Positions 1 through 12,675 of a DNA stretch of 64,000 nucleotides are shown piece by piece (position 1 is the stretch's first letter; every line of letters starts with the position of its first letter). Made by a program: the position numbers and the translations under genes. Source of the DNA: Thunnus maccoyii (lineage: Eukaryota > Chordata > Actinopteri > Scombriformes > Scombridae); assembly GCF_910596095.1 (NCBI RefSeq), contig NC_056545.1:21351067-21415066 (forward strand), given 5' to 3'. The notes under the pieces are model-generated. The model saw nothing but the letters and a program-made list of their open reading frames with translations. It was not told the origin of the DNA and searched no databases.

Positions 1-103
1 CTATCACCAAAGGCCCACCTTATTTATACAAGCATGGCAGGAATCATCTCTATCAACTCTGAGGTGCATTAAACAAGCATTCATCTTCCACCTCATGCAG
101 ATG

Positions 104-476
104 TTAAAGGTCCATTGTGTAGAATTTAGTGGCATCTAGCAGAACGGACTTGGCAGAAATTGAATACAATATTTATAAGTATGTTTTAATTAGTGAATAA
201 TCACCTGAAAATAAGAATTGTTGTGTTTTCGTTACCTTAGAATGAACCCTTTATATCTACATAGGGAGCGGGTCCTCGGCCACAGAGCCTGCCGCCATGT
301 TGCACCACCATGTTTCTACCATAGCCCAAAACGGACAAACCAAACACTGGCTCCAAAGAGGGCTTTTCATGAATTTCATGGCCACTCTTGGAAGAACAGG
401 GGGAGGGGTATTCAGTTGGTTGCAATCTGCAACCTCACTGCTAAATGCCACTAAACGCTACACACTGGTCCTTTAA
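104..476. mobile_element. Short inverted-repeat element (MITE), copy 1
   Basis: The two ends are inverted copies: TTAAAGGTCCATTGTGTAG at the left and the complement of CTACACACTGGTCCTTTAA at the right, both reaching a TTAA. The body (gaatgaaccctttatatcta, gccatgttgcaccaccatg, ggttgcaatctgcaacctca) is shared with the copy at 14701. No transposase is encoded. TTAA at both ends would fit piggyBac-type target sites but could also be part of the inverted repeat. I recall this family as abundant in percomorph fishes. Confidence 0.8.
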
Positions 477-928
477 TAGAGGGTCTGCTGCTTTTACTGC
501 TGCTGTCACTTAAGAGAATCAACCAGAAGTGGGAGCACAGTAGGACAACTTTAAACTACATCTGCCTCATTAGTGACTGTGAAACAAACAGAAAATCTCA
601 TCTGGTCGGTGATGTGTTGTGCTACAGAACAACCTACATTCAGAGTCAATAAGATGAATGTTGTTTAATAAAAGGATTACTCACAAATTATATTCACTGT
701 TCTGTAGTTTCAGTCTCAGCATTTTATATTGATGTTTTAGGCATTAGATTGATGCTGTCAAATGCAATGCACAATGTCACACAAACAGAAATGTAACACA
801 TATGAATATTGATGCATCTATATTATGTATAAAACATTTAACATAATAATTAAAAAACTAGAGAAGAGTTTGTTGAATAAATACAATCTTTGAAAACAGG
901 GGGCAGCAAAAACATTGGAATATTTCAA

Positions 929-1370
929 AAGAATAGTTTGACATTTTGGGAAATACGCTTTTTCATTTTCTTGCAAAGAATTAGATGAGAAGATCAATAC
1001 CAATCTCATGCCTTTACGCTAAATATGAAGCTAGAGCCAGTAGGTGGTTGGAAAGACTAGTAACAGGAGGAAACAGCTAGCATGCCTCTGTCCAAAGGTT
1101 ACAAAAATATGCCTACCAGCATGTCTAAAGCTCACAAATTAATGTAAAAAAAAATGTATGTAAATGTAAAAACAAGAAGTTGTAGTTTTACTGAGAGTTG
1201 TCTGTAAGCTAATTTTTAAACTCAGAACAGAGCCAGGCTAGTTGTTTCCCTGTTTCCAGTCTTTATGCTAAGCTACCCTGTCACCTGGCTCAAGCTTTAT
1301 ATGTATTGGACAGATATGAGAATGGTATCAATCAATTTCCCCAAAATGTCAAATTTTCTGTCATTCTTTA
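929..1370. mobile_element. Non-autonomous inverted-repeat element
   Basis: GAATAGTTTGACATTTTGGG near 931 pairs with the complement of AAATGTCAAATTTTCTGTC near 1345-1362. The body carries the phrases gatgagaagatcaatacca and gagccaggctagttgtttcc, which I recognise from a common percomorph repeat. It also contains a near-palindrome (ctggaaacagggaaacaac type). No coding capacity. Confidence 0.6.
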
Positions 1371-3471
1371 GTGAAAGTCGTATGTTAGAGTGCGTGTTTT
1401 AAAACCAATGAAGCTGACAAGATGTGCCCCAGGCAAACAAATAAGAGACAGCGGGCGTCCGTTTAACCCCACTCAGCAGCCACCCACCTAGCTTTTTCTA
1501 ATGCACTTTATTGACCAGTCAGGCAGGAGAGGTGACCTGACGTCCAGCTCTGGAAACAACAACCACTCAGGCAGTATCTTTGTGATCTGCCTCCCTGCAG
1601 TTAAATGGCTCTCACCGTGTGATTAATTGTGCGTGAAGCTAGCTGTGTGTGTTTAACCAGCTATTAAGAGACTACTTTGGGGAAATGGAAGAAGAGTACG
1701 TACATTACTTTTTGGAAGTGAAAAATTGTTATGCTTATGTCTTTTACAATCATTTGAACATTTGAAATGTGTTGACCGATGACTCTGGACACACAGGAGT
1801 ACATTACAGGTGCAATTATAAAAGTTAAGTATTGAAACAGTCAGTGTTGACCAAGAAAAGATCTTTTACAGACAAAAATAGTCAAAAACTTGTTGAATAG
1901 TTTTAGTGCATATTGATTATTTCTGTATTATTCAAATGATTTTGATCTTTTTCTAGTTGATTGATTGACAAAGTTGAAGTCAGTAAACATTGCCCTGTAT
2001 GCACAAAACTGTAGCTATAATGTGGCCTCATTTCAAACAGGAAATGAACCCTTTATCACTGACATCAAAATCAACTTCATCACGTTTGACAGAAACCAAA
2101 GTGTGAAAAATGTGTTGAGAGTCTTTAATGGCCTGCTTTAGGGTTAGGGTTTCTATTTCTATTCCTTTCAGTAGTAAAATATGCTTATTTTCTATTCTCA
2201 GTAAAACCAGGCCTGTTTTGTATTACAGTAAAGAATAAGCTTCAGATGGCAATGGCAAATATAGGCCACATGGAAGATACTAATTTACAATTCGTTCGCG
2301 TTTTGTTACTATAAAAATCTTATCAGTTTCCTGCAAGTAATTCTGCAGTTGTGGGTGGTCATGGGTTGCAGCCTGCTCAACCTAGCCAGCAGCTACGTTT
2401 CACAGATGCTCTGAGCTCAGCAGAGCAGGATTTTGGTCTGAGGAAGGAATCCTAATTATCACCTGTTCATGTATGAAAATGTGACAGATCTCCTGTTGTC
2501 CTGCTGTTTTAAGATTCTACCTGAATGCCCCATATGATAGTTGCTTTTTTATTTTTTGCTTTAGGGTTTTTGAGGGGGAGTGTGGAGTCTCAAGTTGTGT
2601 CATTAGCCATGGGTTTATATTGAGGGATAATTTCTATTAATCTGTGACATGGAGACAGCTCATTTTGCACCAGACAGCTTCTTTATTGAGTGAATCTTTT
2701 TAAGAATTGTGAACTCCACAACACAAGCTGCAAGATTCTCCACATTTATTTGACATTAATATGCTGCTTTTGGTCCTGTCAAATTTGTACAATGAAAATG
2801 CCTTTGGCTTTGGCAATTTTGATAAGTTTTCTGTCAGTATTCATTTGTGTTGATTATAGGGCTTCTACTAATTTAACTCAGTGTATTTTGCTTAATTGAA
2901 ACGGTAATGTGGGAAAATGTAGGCACATAAACCATATACTGGGGAGAACTGTTAATATATCTCCCTTGCTCATCTTTGTCAAGGAGTTTTAATAACTTTT
3001 GCCAGAAAAGCTAGCAAAATACAATATTCCATTCACCACAAATTAATCTCTTGCACCAAAGTGTAAAATGTGCTTAAAGTTAATATGTAATTTAGTTACA
3101 TGTTGGCTTTCTCAGGAGGAGTGAGAGGACTGTAAAGGCCTCAGTATGATTCAAACAAAGTGCTTGTTTGGTCATCTAACAGAGTTGGAAACCCTCTTTC
3201 TGGCAGCAGAATTGCAGAGCTGCATACAACAATTTCTGTAATTTTCTAAAACTGACAATCCAACAATCACACCAACTTCAAGCAATGATTGGCCAGGTGT
3301 GAAGAGGCAAGAAAGTATGCAGGATTTGAATTCCTCTCTCAAGCTCTTTTTTTCATTCTTCACTAAACCACCTCCTTCACATTTTATGTGTATGATGGAG
3401 TGCAACGGCATGAATGCTTTTGAGGGAAGACTGTCTAGAAAAGTGTCCACCATTATCCCTATTTGTCTGAT

Positions 3472-4062
3472 CAGTAACACTTTGCAATAAGGTACACAAA
3501 ATTTTGAGTAGTTACCAGGGAACAAATGAGGAACAAATGAGGAACTAACTGCTAGTAAACCATTGATTGTTGATTGGCGGCTCTTGAGTCACTCCTAATC
3601 AAATTTTATAGAGTAGCTGATGATTAGTTAATGATTAGTTAAGTGAGAAACAAGTGTATTATGTTAATGAACTAATATGTATTTAATTGTTCATGGGTAT
3701 CTGTGAATCCTTATAATGGTTATTTACTTAATGCATAGTTATTAATTATTTCTGAATAATGTGCTCAATGGCACTTAAGCAATAACAAATCATTACTTCA
3801 TTATTACCCACCTATTAATTTCTATTTTTGTGTCTCCACAAGTAAAGTGGTGTACCATACAGTGTTGTTATTGCGCACTGAATCATCACCTGTTCTCTAC
3901 TTACCAAGTTTGTGTACGCTAGAGTGGTGGGGCACAAAATGGGTAACTAATGGATAGGTTATCATGACGTAGTGATTCAGTACTCAGTAACCACTCAGTA
4001 TGATGCACCACTTTACTTGAGGGGGCACAAAACTGGTAACTAATGGACAAGTTGGAACAAGT
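3472..4062. repeat. Compound inverted repeat of fish dispersed type
   Basis: AACACTTTGCAATAAGGTACACAAAA at the left resembles, in inverted form, the sequence near 3829-3855 (tgtctccacaagtaaagtgg), and a third direct-orientation block (ccactttacttgagggggcac) lies near 4009. Phrases such as gtaactaatgg recur at 3942 and 4035. This suggests one short inverted-repeat element plus a second partial copy. Boundaries are approximate. Confidence 0.45.
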
Positions 4063-5799
4063 AGAAATGCTTGCCAGTGGAAAGCACTTGTGCTGCTAGC
4101 TTAAAAAAGGGCTATTCAAATAAAAATATTATTATTATTATTCTGCCTTCAGACAACACATTGTACAATCTTGTTTATTTGAAGCATACTGAGAGTCTCA
4201 AACTGTTCTGACTAAAGCTTTCCATTTAAATTAACTGAGAAATGTCTATATTTACTGTCCCACTGCCACACACCCTCTATTAAGGCCCCAATTGTAAGAA
4301 CCCAGGTCACAGCTCATTCAACGTCAGTTAGTCAAGAAACTACACTGAATGAGTCACAGCAGGAAGGAATGAAAGTGCGCCCTGATAGACATTGAAAGTC
4401 GTGGAGGAGATACCAAAGAACTTTTATATGGGGATTTGCCCTGGGTCGATAACCTGGAAACTATTTCGTGTTAGAGGTACAGTAGGTTTCTGTTTGCTGA
4501 TATAATGTGAATTTACAATAACCCGTTTCAATCATTTACTGAACTTTCCACAAATAAATGCTGATGTCATTTAGGATAACAGCTGCATGACTCAAGGGTT
4601 TGCTGTCACTGCACACATACAGTTATACATATGATTTTAAGGAATCAACACTGGTCAAATCACCAATCAATTAAAAAGTTCCTTTGATGATACACTTGTT
4701 GAAGCCTCCAGTCAGATGTGATATTTACATTGGTGACTCATACTTGTTGCACAAATTGGAGGAAACTTCTTCTAAAGGCTACTTAGTGACAGTTGAACAA
4801 AAGTGCTCTAGATATGTTTAATGTCTAAGATTCATATTTGACATAACTGTATCTATTGTTTTTTCATTTCACATCCCTGCAATCCCCCAGTTTATGACCT
4901 TGAATTGAACTTCACTTTGACCTGGTGAGACCTCTGAGAATCTGAATGAGAGCATGTGGGCTGCATGTGTGCTTAATGATGGGTGTCCATCCTGCACGAG
5001 CCTCATTCCTCTGAACCAGCTTCACTGTCTGAGATGCTCTGTGGCATCAGAGTCACATAATGACTTCAAGTCACGCTACATCAAGTGGTTTTAAAAAATT
5101 TAAGCACTGACCACAGGCACAGTCTGAGCAGAGGAAGAAGCATATCTGGCACAATTTATTGTATTTTATGGACAAACATAAGCCTGAGATCCAGCTTTCC
5201 ACTGATGCAAAATCAATGACTTTTCAATGACTGCATTTCTTTCTGTAGTAATAGGTAGTAAAACACTTTTTGATGTATTCCACAAATTTAAACATGTAAA
5301 AGTCCATGACATCAAAATTGGTCAGATGCCTCATATTATAAACAGCATGAGCTTATAACACTGCTACTACATGGAAAACACATGAATGCCATTCATTTTC
5401 TCTTCCTTTAATTGCAAGTTCACATGGTGATTTATGCATTGAATGGATTACATAGAAAAAACGCCATTCTTTCCAAAATACCTGGGTGTGGATATTGAAG
5501 ACAAAATAAGATGGTCTGTTTTCTGAAAATGTGTTTAATGATTTATGTAAAAGATTTCATATGAAAATGAGTTATATTCTCTTTTTTATACTGAAATGTA
5601 ACAGGCTCAAGCACTCTCATTTGTGCAAGGTAGCTATTTATTAAAATTACCCCATCAAATATTTATTTTTGATAAGCTTTCATAAATATAGTAGTACTTT
5701 TATGCCATAACATAATTGAATTTTGTTTAATGTTTTCTTCCTTTCCTTGGGTTTCTGTCTCAACAGATGTATACAAATCTATTGAAATAAATGTAGAAT

Positions 5800-6456
5800 T
5801 TCACACAAATTCACGTTTAATTTTAAATTATTTACATCGCTCTCAGAAAATATTCAGTAGAAACTAATGGCTATAATCCTGAAGCACAAGAAAACATTCA
5901 AAATTCAAAGAGATACATCACTCTGAGCCTGTCTAAACTGGTTTCAGCATTATCGAAATACAATATGTACAAAACTATGAAAATGAAGACAAATTCAATA
6001 CATAACTCACGGGGGGAAATAGCAGGAGAGATCCCTTCAACACTTCAGAGGTAAAATATTTTGAGGTATGAGTGTTCATATATGTATTGATATAGTTTGG
6101 ACTGAAATATGTAAACAACCATTTGTAACACAACCATACATACAGTATAATATTTCAGTATAATCATAACAGTCATTTAAAACCTTCATATACAAAAATG
6201 TACTACTAAAGAAGTTAATATGTACAACATTCTAAGTCTGCAAGACCATGTAGGCACAGTGGATTGGCACACTTTCTTTGAAATGTGTTTGGTAGAGTAG
6301 AAAACTCTTTGGTGCATAACAACTGTAGCTGCTCAGAGGTAAATGAAAAAGCAAGCGAATCCTGTGTTAGCCAAACTTTGAAGACCATCGTCCATTTGCA
6401 GTGAGTTTAGGATTTCATCATCAGCCACTCCGCCTACTGCTGCTTCTGCTTCCCCT
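5800..6456 (-). other. foxo1: Candidate foxo1 3' noncoding exon
   Basis: On the minus strand ggctgttttatag/AGGGGAAGCAG places a plausible acceptor at 6456. The sequence after it is AT-rich with no long reading frame and several AATAAA-like hexamers on the minus strand (plus-strand tttatt near 5636-5665). This is where a spliced foxo1 3'UTR could lie. The evidence is only the acceptor, the composition and the upstream donor at 8184; both edges are approximate and other acceptors are possible. Confidence 0.25.
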
Positions 6457-7129
6457 CTATAAAACAGCCAAATGTCAGCAAAATGTCCCTTTTTTGTGAT
6501 AAAAAACAGCTTTGATTTCAACTTGATTGCCATGAATTTTCCAGTTTATCCAATGCAATTTGAAAAGTTATTCATGTAATCAAGATTTCTTGATAGGTGA
6601 CAGGGACGTTCTTAGACACGGGCCAGCACTAGGTCATTGTTTCTAGGATCTCTTTTATACATTATCTGTAATCTTCTCCTTCAATATTAGTTTTATGAGA
6701 CAAAAAATGACAGCGTTACAACATCATGTCACTCAAATACAGTACATTGTACACCGCATATGCAGCCATATTTTTACAAGCATACAAAGTACAAAGCAAG
6801 TCCAATAGCCACAATTAAAATAAAAACATAAATAAATATCGTCATACAGAATATCATTGATGGATTAATTTCAGTCAGAGATGCAGCTCATCTCAGGGTC
6901 ACTAATGATTATGAATAATGATCTACTGATGAGGAGATATGGTTGACATTTGACTCAAGCACTGCTTTTGACAGCACTGTACCATGACGTCTGTCTATAA
7001 ACATTTCAAGCTGTGTGTACGCCAATCAGAATATTTTCAGGATTTATTGGTGTCTAGTCCTCCAGTGGTCTGTTCATGGAAATATCCTGCGGTAACTGTA
7101 CATTTTCGTGGGCTATTTTAATTCACTGT

Positions 7130-7685
7130 GATGATCATGTTAATACGTATCACTACTTTGCAGATGATACACTGGTTTACCTATAATTCAAGCCTAATGA
7201 TCTCACTAGGTTAGCAGTTGTGTAATCATTTGCCATAAAGGGCTTGATGCTCAAAGAAGAAGCTTTTTGGTCCAGAGAATGTAATCTCAATCCCTCCATT
7301 AAAGATTTGAGTGCTGATTTAAAATTATACATACAATTTTAAGTAATGTGTTACTGAGTTAACACAGACTGCCTTGGTCTAGCTCCCATTGGTGCAGAAT
7401 GCCACTGCATAGGCCCCAACTTGATCTACTGCTGACTCCCTTTACTGGATGGTAGCATGTAAAGAACTGATTTTTCAGTTCAGTTCATCACCTGCACAGC
7501 AGTGCATGGTCCAACCCTGACCTATCACTGAGTTGTTATGTCCTCAGTGCACCTTGAGGTCCCTCAGGTCTTCTCAGCTGGGCCTACCGACTGCTCCAAG
7601 GTCCAGTCTTAAAACTAAAGGTGATTCAGCAGTTTTGGCCAAATACACAGTGCTCCCAGAAATTTCAGACTGGCCACAAATGATA
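7130..7685 (+). mobile_element. LINE (non-LTR) reverse-transcriptase fragment
   Basis: The plus strand reads YHYFADDTLVYL at 7148-7183, containing the F-A-D-D active-site motif of non-LTR reverse transcriptases. Further on, gtgcagaatgccactgca (VQNAT) and the region from agtgcatggtccaaccctg to ccagtcttaaaactaaagg resemble the C-terminal part of fish L2-type LINE proteins (ALHG-P, then a basic tail). Several in-frame stops and gaps show that it is an old, non-functional remnant. Length about 0.55 kb. Confidence 0.65.
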
Positions 7686-8183
7686 CATTTTGAGAAATGA
7701 CTTTACTTTTTTGTCAGGCACTTTGTCTTATGTAACACACTGCACTGTACTGTATATTTTAATATACCATGACTTCAGCAAAAATAAGCTAATACACACA
7801 TATTTCCAGTTTTTGACAACTGTAAACAAGGCTAATTCAGCTAATGCAGGTTTGTCTTGTGTCTTCATTTTCTTTCTGAAGAGCTGAAGATCTAAAAAAA
7901 GCTAATTAAAATCTCCTTTTGTTTAATCTTTAATGTAAAGTAATAACATGCACTGTTATACATGGACCTGCAACTCAAGACATATACATTTTTGAAAATA
8001 ACTTTGAGGAGAGTGATGGCGATGGCTTCTTTGGATTGATATTTTCCTGTCTCAGAATGAATGTGAGCAGTGGCGTGATGCTGAGAAACACCTGTGAGGG
8101 AGAGTGGGAAATGCTTAGGGATAAACATGCTGTGGACATTTTATTTATTATAGATTTACTACCAGACCAATCATCAGTCTCAC

Positions 8184-8219
8184 CTGTTTAAGCATCAATT
8201 ATATGGTCCACCATGCGTC
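8184..8219 (-). other. foxo1: foxo1 exon end with splice donor just after the stop codon
   Basis: The stop codon is at 8220-8222. Thirty-six bases further on the minus strand, TTAAACAG/gtgagact at 8184/8183 is a near-consensus donor. I recall that in human FOXO1 the stop also lies near the end of exon 2, with most of the 3'UTR in exon 3, so this looks like the conserved exon end rather than chance. The intron and 3'UTR exon would then lie at lower coordinates. Because the donor is within 50 nt of the stop, splicing there need not trigger nonsense-mediated decay. Confidence 0.6.
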
Positions 8220-11200
8220 TTAGCCCGACACCCAGCTATGTGTGGTGGTCTTCACCCTCTGGGGAAACCCCTGAGGCCCAGCTGCGGGGTCAAAGTTGAA
8301 GTCCAGCGCTCCCCCATCCATGAGGGTGTCATGGAGGACGGACTCCATGTCACATTCAAGCCTCTCAATGGATACGTTATCCAGGTCACTGGGCAGCCGC
8401 TCCTGATGATGATGACCGTGTGGGTGAACAAGTTGCCTGTAGCCGTTGCTGCCGCCGTAGCCTGCCGTGACATCATTAGTGTGTGCTGGGTGACCATGGG
8501 GCAGCTGCATGCATGTCCTCAGGCTGGTCATTCGAGGAGGGGCCCCTGAAAGACTAGTCAGACTGGTCAAGGGGATCATGTTGCAGCTATTCAAGTCTCG
8601 TGAGGTTGAAGGACCCTGGCTATGTATAGCTTGTGGGCTTACATGAGGAACTGGGTGACTCTGAGGAGGATTCATAAGTTTTACTCCATTATGCCCCCCC
8701 ACTTGGCTTTGGCTGTTGTAGGTGGGCAATAGGCAACTTCCCCTCCCAACCTGAGGCACCAGTGAATCCCTAGAGGGCATCATGTCCCTGTTGGCATCTG
8801 CATCTGAGGTCAACAGCTCTTTGAGGAGGCCAGCAGGGGAGATATATTGGTTCTCATAAGCCCCATAGCCCGGCTTGCTCTCTGGAAGTGTCTGCATGGG
8901 GACAGGGGACAGGGAGTTCATCCTAACCTGACCATACATACATTTATGGTAGTCCTGCTGTGGGCGCAAGGTCAAACTGGTGGAGTTGTAGGGGCTACTC
9001 TGAAGCATGGCAGCATTTGAGGAATGTGAGGAGTCTGAACCCAACTGGGGGTTCTTCGGAGACAGCAGGTTCAGGTTATCCAACAGGCTCTCCATGACGT
9101 TCTCTGAGCCATGTTGGCCCATGGATCCAGCCACCTCAGACAGGCTGGGCAAGGGGGCAGTAATCTTGGTCCCTGCCCCTCCAGGATACATCATGTGGCT
9201 GTCAGATTCCCCAAGGTCCTCCTGTTCAGAAGGGAAAGGTGACCGGCGACCACTCAGGGTGCTGGCATCAGAGCTGGTGCGCGTCCTAAAGGAGCTCCAG
9301 GCCTCAAAGTCCTCATTACTGTGGGAGTTCGGGCTTCCCAACCAGTTGGAGTACTGGGAACCGGGGCTGCCTGCTCCTCCCTCAATCCCTTCCTGTAGAG
9401 CCATCTGGGTATAGAAAAACATGAAAACCTCACAAACGCTCCCATAAAATATACCAGTGTATTATTAACATACGCTAAAATTAACCTAGGTTCAGCAGAA
9501 TTGTGAGAAAAAATATATAGCTGAACTTTTTTCAGATAGATGTCATGTAAGTGTTAATAAATGAGGACTGTACCTTTTTCTTTGTGGCCCTTCCTCTGCT
9601 CTTGGCAAACTTGCTGTTGTTGTCCATGGAGGTGGCTCTGCGTCGAGGTGACTTTCCATTTTTCCCCCCTTCTGGGTTCAGCATCCACCAAGAGCTTTTT
9701 CCTGTTCCCTCGTTTTGTATGCGCACAAAGCGGCTGTGCAGGGAAAGGTTGTGTCTGATGGAGTTCTGGATGGAAAAAGAATGAATCATTTGTAAGTTAT
9801 CTGAGTATGTCACAGTTATGTGAAGGCTACAATGCAGCTTGAGGCTTCAAAATAACTAGATTTATTGTCCGATTGTATTTCTTTTTTGATGATACTGGAC
9901 AATAAAGGCAGGAAAGCAATGTTAGGGAGTTATCCCTACTTGCTTTTCAGAGGGAGTTAAATGAGAAGGTGTATTATCTTGCAGGGAAACCTTTTGTCAT
10001 TTTTCATACAGAGTGGAAAAGTAGGGGTTAGTTGAGTGTGATGTCAAAGCCAGCAGATGAAACAGGAAATATGCATATATGTCCATATCCTCTGTTAACA
10101 TTTTGTCCACTTTTTAAGCTTTCTCTAATCTCTCCTCACGCTCTCCAGCAAAAGACACTGGTCACTTTGGCACAAGGGAGTCAGAGGTGGATGGGCCATG
10201 TGGCGTCATTTACACAAAATAAATATTTGGTACCCTGCTAGCCACACGATGTGTGTAAGTTTACCACACTGTGAGACATGATGTACTGTCCAAGAGGAAG
10301 CAGCTCAGAGTAACAAAAACCCTTCACATCAACTTTGCAGACGGGTCGTAGCTGTTACTAGGCAACAGCTGTTGCAATCACAAAGCAAAATCATGAACAA
10401 CAATAGCAGCTAGAATAACGTGCTGCTGGTATATAGCTAGAGGATGACATATGATGGTGAACAAAGTAAAAGTTGCCATCAAACAGAGTGAATGCACAAC
10501 AACCTAACTGAGCAGATTCTTTGCATGATTAAAGCTTGAAACCCTTCCAGGTGACATTATCGAAAGGGAATGAAAGACTGAACCTGCATCAAATATGTGA
10601 CTGAGGTCATAAAACTATACTCTTGATTTTGAGTTGTATGAGTCTCACACATGATTGGCAGACAAATATACATTTTTATCACAGGACTTTATATAACCTT
10701 TTCTACGCCTCTCTGTGGTGTTTTTTTTTTAAATTTCAGCTTTTAAGTTCATGTTGTATGGCTTTTATCATCTTTTAATTGCTTGTAGTCAGAGTTATGA
10801 ATTGTATGTTTGCTTTGAAGTGCTACATTAAAGATACATCTAATTGTTATTTATATTGCTCTCAAGAGATATCAACTCACATGAACGTCTTCACCTTTCT
10901 GAATGTGACGCAGTGTGTGAGAATGTAAGAATAACAGAAAGTGATAGTTTGAGGCCTCTTTCTTAAGAAACTCAACACTGTTGCGGGTGAAAGCCAATGA
11001 AGACAAGTAATAATAATTCACTGTCAAACTGAAGCCTGGCCTTTGTCCTGACTGAGTTTATTAGGGTGGTAATTTTACTCCCTCCTCACAGTAGGCAATA
11101 ATCATGTTTCCTGTGATTTCCACCTAGTTTTATCTGCACATCTCTATTCCGCCCTTCTACCAGCAGCAGCACTGCTCCACCAAACTGGAAAAATAACACA

Positions 11201-12601
11201 GAGAAAACCAAAAACGTGAGTAATTTAGAATATATTTCAGATTTACATCTGAACATCTCTTGCATTACCGTAAATACTTACAGTTAGCCTAACTGATAAT
11301 GACTTTATGACAAATATAAAATCAAATCAGGGTCTTTGTTTGACAACTGCACTACTGAAAGAGCAGATTAAACAAAATCTCTCCCGAATGAGACAGACTG
11401 TATTACTTTGGGCTTAACCAATGTGATCACTTTTTTTACATGCGGTCACAGTTGTCCTTGAGCTAACATGTATACACCTAAAGCCTCATTCAGTCCGTTT
11501 TCTCTAATGCTATGTTATGTACCCTAAAAAGGACGCAGAGGCGCCTCCTGCGGTAATTCTCTCAGGAAGAAAAACAAAGATGGTTGAGGAGCACACGGAC
11601 GTACTGTACAGTTTGGTCTCTCTGGACAGAAAAAAATCTTCCTAATATGAAACTCATTGCTTTGCTGGATGCTGGGTACAATAAAAAAGACCAAAGTGCA
11701 ACACAAGACATACTAGCAGGGAATTTCCCCTGAATACCCATGTGAACGCAAAAGCAGCTCCCTGCAGTTAGTAAAGCCAGATGTCCCTAACCACAGAATT
11801 CAACAGGGATATACAAAGCATGGAGATAAAGACACTCACATTCAAAACAATAGACTGATTGTCTGAGTGCGTCTCTGAAATGCTGGTCTTGGGTTGGGGT
11901 TAGGCTTTTGGCAAATGCATTCAGTGCGTATTAATCATCCGATTATGATTTGGACTATAATATTAATTAGATGTGTTATAGCAAGTTGAAGAAGTATCTT
12001 ATTATAATTAACTTAAAATCAAATCTTACTAAACTTTGATTTACTACCCAGATTTTCTAAGTGAAAAAAGCACAAGGAACTATTTCACATTAAGGTTGGC
12101 GTCATGTAGTAGATTAAAATATAAATGTTCATTATTTTATTTAGCAGCAGCTTAGACCAGAATGACACTTCAAATGATTGTAAAAAAAACAAAAAAAAAA
12201 CAGAACAAGATTAAAACTATTGTCCTTACGAGGGCACTGAACCACAGTAAGTTCAACCTCAAACTGCACATCAACAGTAGCCTTGTGAAGCCTGTTCTTA
12301 ACAGTGGAGGCAGTGGGCTATGCGAGAATGAGAATTTTTTTACCCGAAAAAGAAAGCGAGGGGAGGTTACAGAGTTCGTAGCGAGAATGGGGAGGGTGAC
12401 AGAGTGAGATGTTTTTGCCGCGAGAGCTGGGGTCAATGAGTTCACTGTGTGCTGAACACGAGCTCCTCAGCCGGCGCTGACAGAGACATGCAAACAGGTT
12501 GGATGGAGCGCGAACAGGGAGAGAGAGGAGGAAAAGCATCAGATGTGACGTGCTGGGTCCGACTGTCTGCTTTCTGACTCACCAAAACAGAAACCCCCCC
12601 A

Positions 12602-12675
<74 letters not shown>

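Larger units (their letters stand above)
1..8183. other. Region downstream of foxo1, no recognised gene
   Basis: Apart from the repeats at 104-476, 929-1370, 3472-4062 and the LINE piece at 7130-7685, this stretch is AT-rich and shows no coherent protein-coding exon on either strand; short open frames look like chance. Part of it, nearest to foxo1, is probably foxo1 3'UTR and its last intron. Confidence 0.5.

Noticed and set aside
2138-2151. TTAGGGTTAGGG, telomere-like
   Set aside because: Only two units; too short to call an interstitial telomeric repeat.
6333-6533. 66-aa minus-strand frame
   Set aside because: No recognised domain; it crosses the proposed 3'UTR acceptor and looks like chance.
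9007-9414. 135-aa plus-strand frame opposite foxo1 exon 3
   Set aside because: Antisense shadow of a well-supported conserved coding exon; no family resemblance.
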